Positions 57,955-64,000 of a stretch of DNA of 64,000 nucleotides are shown piece by piece. A model generated the notes under the pieces. The model had not been told where the DNA came from. It saw nothing but the letters and a program-made list of their open reading frames with translations, and searched no databases. The DNA is from Candidatus Midichloria sp. (GTDB lineage Bacteria > Pseudomonadota > Alphaproteobacteria > Rickettsiales > Midichloriaceae). The translations under genes and the position numbers were made by a program. Each line of letters begins with the position of its first letter. The stretch's first letter is position 1. Where the stretch lies: the NCBI GenBank assembly GCA_030060845.1, contig CP094379.1, positions 565,737 to 629,736 on the forward strand, given 5' to 3'.

Positions 57955-58979
57955 CTATTGAGTAACCCTTGCTTTTAATAAATTTAATTTAAGTGGTCTT
58001 CTAACTATATTAATACCTCTACAGCAATTCAATATATTGTTTTCAATTATTGAATCTTTAATAATTTTCTCTAAATTTTCTATTATTTTATAAATTAGAC
58101 ATTCATGGCTGGCCAGCATAAGCATATTTGGATCTTTGCTTAATGCATACTTCGAAGCTTGGTTAGCTTCATTTAAGTTACTATAATCTAATTGTTGAGA
58201 GTTATGGTGTATTTCTCTAAAGCTTTTAATATCTCTTTGGGCTTTTTTCTTCTTCATAATTTGAAAACAACCTCTTTTCTAATTCTTCAGTAGTTTTGTT
58301 GTTCTAATATGTAAATCATTCATCTTTAGGTATTTCTTTATTTGGAATAGCGATAATCTTTGTTATACTAGTATAGTAATCCACCAGATTTTTTAATAAA
58401 TCCTGCTTACTAGATTGCTTAATAATATTTGTACTCTCAGAACTACTTAATAATTCGTCATTGGTAAAGGTAGCAGAGATAACTTCATTAATTTTACTAG
58501 ATAACTTAATTTTCTCTTTTAGCTCCCTTAAGATAAGGTTACCATCTAGAATTTTTTCTGATCAAGGTTATTAACAAAGTTCATTATTAATGTCAGATCA
58601 TTAATAATGCCTATTTGTTGAAGTGAGAATTCATAGTAACCGCTTTCTTGATAGCTTGAAATGGAGTTTATTACATTTTTTAGTTTTTCTAAAGAGGGGC
58701 AGAAATTATCATGCCTTGTACAGTGGGTGAATATGTTTATTAATATAATAGTCGAGATATGAATATTATCGTATTTGTACTCATCTTTTTATGTAGGTTT
58801 TCATTAACAATGCTTTGTACTAATAAATTTTGCGCATTAAGAAGTTCTTCATTAGTGAATGCTTCTTTAGAATTTAGTATTTTTTCTAAATCTTAGACTG
58901 ATTTTAGTTTAAAGAAATTCATAATTTCATCTGGTTCATATGAAACTTTTATCTTAAGAAGTGGATTATTAGCAGCCAT
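57955..58979 (-). pseudogene. Decayed long hypothetical gene
   Basis: From ATG 58979 the minus strand reads MAANNPLLKIKVSYEPDEIM, then ILNSKEAFTNEELLNAQNLL. Later pieces in other frames include SSSESTNIIKQSSKQDLLKN, then LVDYYTSITKIIAIPNKEIP, and a surviving 100-codon ORF (57955-58257) with NNPLLK-unlike KKKAQRDIKSFREIHHNSQQ. At least five stops or shifts break it. It was probably a mostly helical protein of 350 residues or more. I recognise no domain. Confidence 0.5.
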
Positions 58980-59025
58980 ATTTTAACCTCTAATTAGTTA
59001 AATAAGGTTGGTTCATTAATTTAAA

Positions 59026-59264
59026 TCAAACTAAATCTTTTATACTTTCTAAGTAGTGAGATGCGTTGGTATTACTAATATCTTCTTGTAAAAGCATACC
59101 GATGATATTTTGAATAATCCGAAATTGTAAGTAATTTCTAATATTACTATATTTTTCTAGATAAATCTTATACAGAATAAAATTTACTATATAAGAAGTT
59201 ATTATACGAAGTTGGTTTAAGTTAATATTTAAGAATGCAATTAACTAATCTTTACTTTTTTCAT
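59026..59264 (-). pseudogene. Small hypothetical gene with one frameshift
   Basis: ATG 59264 opens MKKVKIS, which stops at once. One base off, the frame runs about 73 codons: LIAFLNINLNQLRIITSYIV, then YSNIRNYLQFRIIQNIIGML and NASHYLESIKDLV, to TGA 59026. The composition is clearly coding-like (many Ile, Leu, Asn). It lies 47 bp upstream of the decayed gene starting at 58979 on the same strand, so the two were probably an operon. Confidence 0.45.
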
Positions 59265-59341
59265 AAGTATACCATTTGCCAATGATAACTTATTTCGTTA
59301 GTAACCCTTATTGTTCAGTAGTGCTTTATTTATTGTGTTTT

Positions 59342-60165
59342 AGGAACCATTAACAACCCTGAAGTTTTAATAAGAGATAAAGCAATAAATCTAAAGAAAG
59401 TATATGAAGTTTATCAAATCGCATAGCTAATCTACAGTTTGTTTTAATCCTAGCAAATAAACTCTCTATTCTATACCTCTCCATTTATAAATGGTCTTTA
59501 TATCAAATCTAAAATTCACTCTTCTATTCCTTTTATTAGGTATCTCATGCTCAATGTCATTATCTTTAACCAGCTTCGTATTTTATCCGTACCATAAGCC
59601 TTTATTTCCATCTTTTTACATCAGCACAATTTAGCATCTCCGTCATCTCACTTATCATCTTACAATCAGAATGCGCTGCTCCTGTAACCTGAAATATCTT
59701 CTTCTCTCATTATAACATGTATTTTTATACCCTTAACTGCTACGTTTTTACCTATACTTTGCTTACCTATCTTTCTAACGCTCCAGTTCCATGATAGTGC
59801 ACTTTTATTGCAGTTGAGTCCATAAACACTATATCTATTTTCAATATCTTCTCCTGTGCTAAGGCGTATAAAATCAGCCATAATAAACCATCTTCATTAC
59901 GTTTTTTAAACCTGCTAATATTCGTATGCCAGAGACCATATTCTTTAGGGCAATCTCCCCCCCAAGATACTGATATGCTTAGTACCTTCAGCACCACACA
60001 AAAACAACTTATAATGACTAATTTTTAGGGCCTCACTCAAATGGGTGTCGTATGCTTTTCTATTATTGGTAACATCTCTTTGTTAAATAGATCTTCTGAT
60101 ATTTGATATAGACAATCTGACATTTCTTTCCTTTTTAGATGATAGTATATCACAATCCTTCCTTG
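59342..60165 (-). mobile_element. IS5-like element with both ends, frameshifted (minus-strand copy)
   Basis: About 824 bp, with TAGGAACCATTAACAACCC at one end and AAGGAAGGATTGTG at the other, a poor inverted repeat. The transposase begins MSDCLYQISEDLFNKEMLPI and shows the same two main frameshifts as the copy at 45196-45960 (ORFs 59767-59997 and 59666-59881). It sits 30 bp after the fabH stop. No target duplication is obvious by eye. Confidence 0.85.
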
Positions 60166-60195
60166 GTTCAACATGGTTGCTAACACTTACTATAT

Positions 60196-61155
60196 TTATA
60201 ACCTTAAGAGTGCGCTTCCCCAGGTCATCCCCGCACCAACTGCTGTTAGAGCAATAAGATTACCTTTTTTTATTTCTCCGCGCTCTTTATATACTGATAA
60301 CGCAAGTGGGATAGACGCAGCTGAGGTATTAGCATGGATATCAACTGTAATTGCAACTTTTTTCATTGGTAAACTAAGCCTAGCTGCCAAAGAAGAAATT
60401 ATTCTATAATTAGCCTGATGTGCAACAACCCAGTCTAGCTCCCTTACTGATAAATTTGATTTCCCTAAAATTCTGCTGAGAGAATTATACATGCTCTCAA
60501 TAGCAAACTTATACACTTCCTGACCATTCATTTCTAATTTTGCATCAAGGGAGCCGATAGAAACACCACCGCCTACCTTTAGTATGTCTAGAGCACTCCC
60601 ATCAGAAAGAATTTCTATAGCTATAATCTTGCTTGTTTCTGCAGAATCAGCTTCAGTCAAAATTACAGCTCCTGCTCCATCTCCAAACAGAATACAAGTA
60701 CTTCGATCGCTCCAATCTACAATTCTAGACATTGTTTCAGCACCAATAATAGCTATTTTTTTAGCTTGTCGAACTGCTATCATCGAGCAACCAACATTTA
60801 AAGCATATAAGAATCCAGTACAAGCTGCCTGAATATCAAAGGCAAATCCTGTCTTCATTCCCACCATATGTTGCACTTTAGCAGCAGTTGCTGGCATTAA
60901 AAGATCTGGGGTAGTGGTAGCTAGTATTATACCATCTAGATCACCTGCTTTCACATTTGCATCAATCATGGCATTTTTCAACGCTTCAGCAGCTAAATCT
61001 GAAGTAAAAACCCCAGCAGGCGCAAGGAGTCTTTGTTCTATACCTGTTCTAGTCCTTATCCATTCGTCCGTAGTGTCTAATTTAGTACTCAGCTCATCAT
61101 TAGTGACAAGATTGCCAGGAAGAGAATGCCCGATTCCTGCTATTTTTACCTTCAT
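60196..61155 (-). CDS. fabH: 3-oxoacyl-[ACP] synthase III (KAS III)
   Basis: FabH starts fatty-acid synthesis by condensing acetyl-CoA with malonyl-ACP. The catalytic Cys is 112 in DIQAACTGFLYAL; His lies in DWVVAHQANYRI and Asn in DIHANTSAASIPLALS. The N-terminus (IAGIGHSLPGNLVTNDELS) and TTDEWIRTRTGIEQR are typical. The 319-residue length is normal. It overlaps plsX by four bases, giving the classic rpmF-plsX-fabH order. Confidence 0.96.
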   Translation of the reverse strand: MKVKIAGIGHSLPGNLVTNDELSTKLDTTDEWIRTRTGIEQRLLAPAGVFTSDLAAEALKNAMIDANVKAGDLDGIILATTTPDLLMPATAAKVQHMVGMKTGFAFDIQAACTGFLYALNVGCSMIAVRQAKKIAIIGAETMSRIVDWSDRSTCILFGDGAGAVILTEADSAETSKIIAIEILSDGSALDILKVGGGVSIGSLDAKLEMNGQEVYKFAIESMYNSLSRILGKSNLSVRELDWVVAHQANYRIISSLAARLSLPMKKVAITVDIHANTSAASIPLALSVYKERGEIKKGNLIALTAVGAGMTWGSALLRL

Positions 61156-62231
61156 GTAGGAATACCTAAAATTTTTGCAGATGTCTGCTTAATCTTTTTA
61201 ACAAAATTCAATCCAATACCCCTATTCTCCAGGTCTTTGATTTCTTTGATGATCTGGGCATTTATATCGCAATTAGCTAATTCATAAGCTAGATTTATAG
61301 CATTTGTAACACCAAAAGTAGTAGCTGAGCCATGACTTTTAATCACAATACCACCTAATCCAATAAACATGGCCCCATTATTTACATTTGGATCAATTCT
61401 AGTTAATTTCTTTTTTAAAGGTCTTTTTAATAAGAATGCACCAATCAGAGCCAGTAAACCAGAATTTCTACTAATTTCTTTAAGAAGTGTCATAAACATG
61501 TTTATAGCACCCTCTGAAGCTTTCAGAACTAAGTTACCTGAAAAGCCGTCTGTTACGACAACATCAGCCTTACCCTTCACTATATCATGGCCCTCAATAT
61601 ATCCAATAAAGTTCAGACCAGAACTTTTTAATAGCTCATAACTTCTCTGTTCAAGTTCTCTTCCTTTAGTCTCTTCTTCACCAACATTTAAAATTGCTAT
61701 AGAAGGATTATCAATTTGCAGCACTACTTTGGCTAGGCATTGTCCCATTAAAGCAAATTGAAAAATCACTGATTCAGTGCATTCATTATTGGCCCCCATA
61801 TCAAGCATTATAAGCTTATTCTCATACGTAGGAAATGCACCAGCAATTGCAGGTCTTTTAACGCCTGAAAGCGTGCCTAATACCATTTTGGCAGTGACCA
61901 TTAAAGCTCCGGTATTACCGCAAGATAAACATGCATGGGCTGAACCTTCTTTTACTGCATCAATTGCTTTACGCATACTAGATTCTTTGCCATTTTTAAA
62001 AGCATGTAATGGCTTATCGTGATCTTGTATAACATCTTTAGTTGCAACAAAATTATATTGCTTCTCTGGAAAAGAAAGTTTTTGTAAAATAGGAACAATT
62101 TTATCTTCAGAGCCAAAAATCAAAAAATGAATTCTTGGGTTTAATTTAGCTACTTTAAACGCTGCTTCAATAACAGAAGTAGGAGCATTGGCCCCCCCCA
62201 TTGCATCAAGACTAATCGCTATTTTCTGCAT
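61152..62231 (-). CDS. plsX: Phosphate acyltransferase PlsX
   Basis: PlsX makes acyl-phosphate from acyl-ACP for the first glycerol-3-phosphate acylation. The N-terminus IAISLDAMGGANAPTSVIEA is the family signature. SCGNTGALMVTAKMVLG, then IMLDMGANNECTESVIFQFA, and VVTDGFSGNLVLKASEGA are conserved blocks. The 359-residue length is normal. It lies between rpmF and fabH and overlaps fabH. Confidence 0.96.
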   Translation of the reverse strand: MQKIAISLDAMGGANAPTSVIEAAFKVAKLNPRIHFLIFGSEDKIVPILQKLSFPEKQYNFVATKDVIQDHDKPLHAFKNGKESSMRKAIDAVKEGSAHACLSCGNTGALMVTAKMVLGTLSGVKRPAIAGAFPTYENKLIMLDMGANNECTESVIFQFALMGQCLAKVVLQIDNPSIAILNVGEEETKGRELEQRSYELLKSSGLNFIGYIEGHDIVKGKADVVVTDGFSGNLVLKASEGAINMFMTLLKEISRNSGLLALIGAFLLKRPLKKKLTRIDPNVNNGAMFIGLGGIVIKSHGSATTFGVTNAINLAYELANCDINAQIIKEIKDLENRGIGLNFVKKIKQTSAKILGIPT

Positions 62232-62259
62232 CGTAAAATCTTAAAACGCAGATAAAAAC

Positions 62260-62472
62260 TTAAGCAGGCTGATTTTCTTCAGATGATTCTTTGACTTCTA
62301 TTGGAATTATGACTTGTCTTCCTTTATAAAATCCATCTTTCAGCGATATGTGATGAGAAAGCTTCGCTTCTCCTGTTTTAGAATCAAAAGCTACGTTTAT
62401 TTTACTAAGAGAATCATGAGCTCTGCGGGAATCTCTTTTCTGCTTAGAAATTTTCTTTTTAGGTACTGCCAT
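62260..62472 (-). CDS. rpmF: 50S ribosomal protein L32
   Basis: The 70-residue protein starts [20 protein letters not shown], the L32 signature, and ends in an acidic tail. It has no CxxC zinc pairs, so it is the zinc-free form. It precedes plsX by 28 bases in the usual order, which couples ribosome and membrane synthesis genes. Confidence 0.96.
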   Translation of the reverse strand: MAVPKKKISKQKRDSRRAHDSLSKINVAFDSKTGEAKLSHHISLKDGFYKGRQVIIPIEVKESSEENQPA

Positions 62473-62569
62473 ATTGTGTCAACAATTAATTTACTAAGAA
62501 ACAATTTATAATACAAGTTTACTTTAAAATCTAGACTTTTTGAAAGCATTAATGCACAAAAAACTGTAA

Positions 62570-64000
62570 TTATTTCAATCTCAACTCGGCATTGCATTCA
62601 TTTTCAAGCTTTATTATTATTTTTTCCGATATAGAATCTATTTCTTTATCCGTTATCATAGCAGATTTTGGTTGGATCTTTAAAGTTATAGCAACCGATT
62701 TCAATCCCGGCTCGACTCCCTTCCCTTCATAGATATCAAAGATTTTGACCTGATCAATTACATTTATCTTCAAAGAATTAATCGCTCTCACTAAATCGCC
62801 CCCTAAAATTTCTTTTTTTACTATGAAAGCAAAATCACGATTTATCGCATGATAATCAAAAATCTCTTTTTTAGCTTTACTTAAGTTATTCTCTGTTTGA
62901 GGTATATTTTCTAAAAATATTTCAAAAGCAATTAGATTTTTTTGCTCAACTTTAAGATCCATAACTACTTTAGGATTTAACTCTCCAAGAAATGCTATAA
63001 CATTTCTGCCTAATTTTAAGCAGGCACTACGTGTTGGGTGATAGTATGTAGGCGCTTCTCTAGTAATAATATATTTATTTAAATCTATGTTGAATTCTGA
63101 TAAAATAGCCATAACATCATCTTTAGTATCAAAGAAATCTGCAAGTCTTGCTTCGTGATGAATGCTTTTTTCTACAATATACCCACTTCTTATTCCTGAA
63201 ATTATCTTTGTTTGAAAATTATTGTAATTCTTACTATAAGCCCAACCAATTTCAAAAATGCTAAAATTTTCAATCTTTCTCGCCATATTCCTATTAATTA
63301 TAGGGATAAATGAACATAAGACACTAGGTCTCATAATTGCCATACTTGGAGTTATTGGGTTCTCAATTTTTAAAAGAATCTCCTCTGTTGCAAAACTTTT
63401 AGCAATAGCCTCACTAATAAACGACCAACTAACTGTTTCCGTCATTCCTATATTGATCAACCTATGAAATAATCTCTGCATCAGGTCATCATGCTCATTT
63501 AAAGAATTAAAAATATAGGGCAAATTTCTTTCAGTAATATTTGCTAAGCCATAAATTCTTAAGATCTCTTCAACAAGATCTGCTGAACCTACAACATCGC
63601 CTACTCTCCATGAAGGTACTACTACATCTGCTTCCTTCATATTAAAGCCTAGAGCTTTCAGTACGCTAAGACTCTCTTTTTCTGCAATATTTATCCCAGA
63701 AATTTTAGCTACAGTTGAAGGATCAAACTTTATAAGGACTAGAGCTCTCTCTAATTTCCCTTGCAAGGTAGTAATCGGAGAAAAATTGCCTCCACAATAA
63801 CTTTTAATAAATTCAACTACTTTATTAGCAAAATGTTCGGTATTAGCGAAATCTATCCTTCTCTCAAATCTAAATCTTGCATCTGTATTGAGATTAATAG
63901 CTCGACCAGACTTCATCACTGCCTCTGAATCAAAGTCTGCAATTTCTATTAAGATGCTTGTAGTATTTTGAGTAACTTTACTATCTTCTCCCCCTACTAC
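62570..64000 (-). CDS. pheT: Phenylalanyl-tRNA synthetase beta subunit, C-terminal part (partial)
   Basis: The frame is open to base 64000, so the 5' part lies outside the window; an internal start at 63919 is not the true one. The first residues seen (VVGGEDSKVTQNTTSILIEI) and INLNTDARFRFERRIDF are in the B3/B4 domain. The B5 domain follows (ISGINIAEKESLSVLKALGF), then the catalytic-like core, and the ferredoxin-fold anticodon-binding domain at the end (DYHAINRDFAFIVKKEILGG; VKIFDIYEGKGVEPGLKSVA). The 3' end is intact. Confidence 0.95.
   Translation of the reverse strand, partial: VVGGEDSKVTQNTTSILIEIADFDSEAVMKSGRAINLNTDARFRFERRIDFANTEHFANKVVEFIKSYCGGNFSPITTLQGKLERALVLIKFDPSTVAKISGINIAEKESLSVLKALGFNMKEADVVVPSWRVGDVVGSADLVEEILRIYGLANITERNLPYIFNSLNEHDDLMQRLFHRLINIGMTETVSWSFISEAIAKSFATEEILLKIENPITPSMAIMRPSVLCSFIPIINRNMARKIENFSIFEIGWAYSKNYNNFQTKIISGIRSGYIVEKSIHHEARLADFFDTKDDVMAILSEFNIDLNKYIITREAPTYYHPTRSACLKLGRNVIAFLGELNPKVVMDLKVEQKNLIAFEIFLENIPQTENNLSKAKKEIFDYHAINRDFAFIVKKEILGGDLVRAINSLKINVIDQVKIFDIYEGKGVEPGLKSVAITLKIQPKSAMITDKEIDSISEKIIIKLENECNAELRLK

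Noticed and set aside
63917..63919. A start codon for pheT at 63919
   Set aside because: Upstream codons to 64000 match conserved PheT sequence in the same frame.

Overview
The window is AT-rich DNA from an obligate intracellular alphaproteobacterium of the order Rickettsiales. The evidence is the gene content: class I NrdA, PdhA/PdhB, a NtrY-type kinase, several EamA transporters, rpmF-plsX-fabH, an RMND1/DUF155 protein and a decayed flagellar gene. The fliD relic and the insertion-sequence load would suit a Midichloria-like lineage, but the genus is an inference. By my rough count a little under 60 % of the window is intact coding sequence. The rest is pseudogenes, broken insertion sequences and dispersed repeats, as in a genome undergoing reductive decay.

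Layout. 1-5.6 kb: the 3' end of dnaE, rsmD, nrdA with a pair of NrdR-like boxes, an unknown decayed gene, and a decayed PPDK regulatory protein gene. 5.6-18 kb: ftsH, nested insertion-sequence debris (IS4-like, IS256-like, IS5-like), tRNA-Glu and tRNA-Phe, typA, relics of cytochrome b561, cytochrome b and the Rieske protein, and a sodium/solute symporter. 18-31.6 kb: a DUF155 gene, murF, hslU, pdhA-pdhB, mltG, xseA, a ccmF relic, lptG, a small lipoprotein gene and aspartokinase. 31.7-37.3 kb: a fliD relic, folK-folP, and a cluster of IS and repeat fragments. 37.3-45 kb: tRNA nucleotidyltransferase, nfeD-stomatin, an EamA transporter, a ccmE relic, a class A penicillin-binding protein, bolA and a nupC relic. 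45-60.2 kb: a segment bounded by two inverted IS5-like copies holding prfA, two EamA transporters, ntrY, an SMR transporter, a putA relic, a HAD hydrolase, rpoH and decayed hypothetical genes. 60.2-64 kb: fabH, plsX, rpmF and the 3' part of pheT.

How the genes fit together. Intact genes serve replication, translation, proteolysis and heat shock (ftsH, hslU, rpoH), peptidoglycan synthesis (murF, the PBP, mltG), lipopolysaccharide export (lptG), fatty-acid and phospholipid initiation, pyruvate oxidation and folate synthesis. The lost functions form a pattern. Relics of petA, petB, ccmF, ccmE and a cytochrome b561 lie at four separate places, which suggests decay of the c-type cytochrome branch of respiration. 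The putA, nupC, fliD and PPDK-regulator relics point to parallel loss of proline use, nucleoside uptake, motility and pyruvate/PEP control.

I see no CRISPR array, phage block, secretion-system cluster or recognisable defence system, and nothing I would defend as a new system. The best leads are the coordinated respiratory decay, a 391-bp repeat family, two perfect 18-bp hairpins, and the inverted and direct repeats that could rearrange the region.
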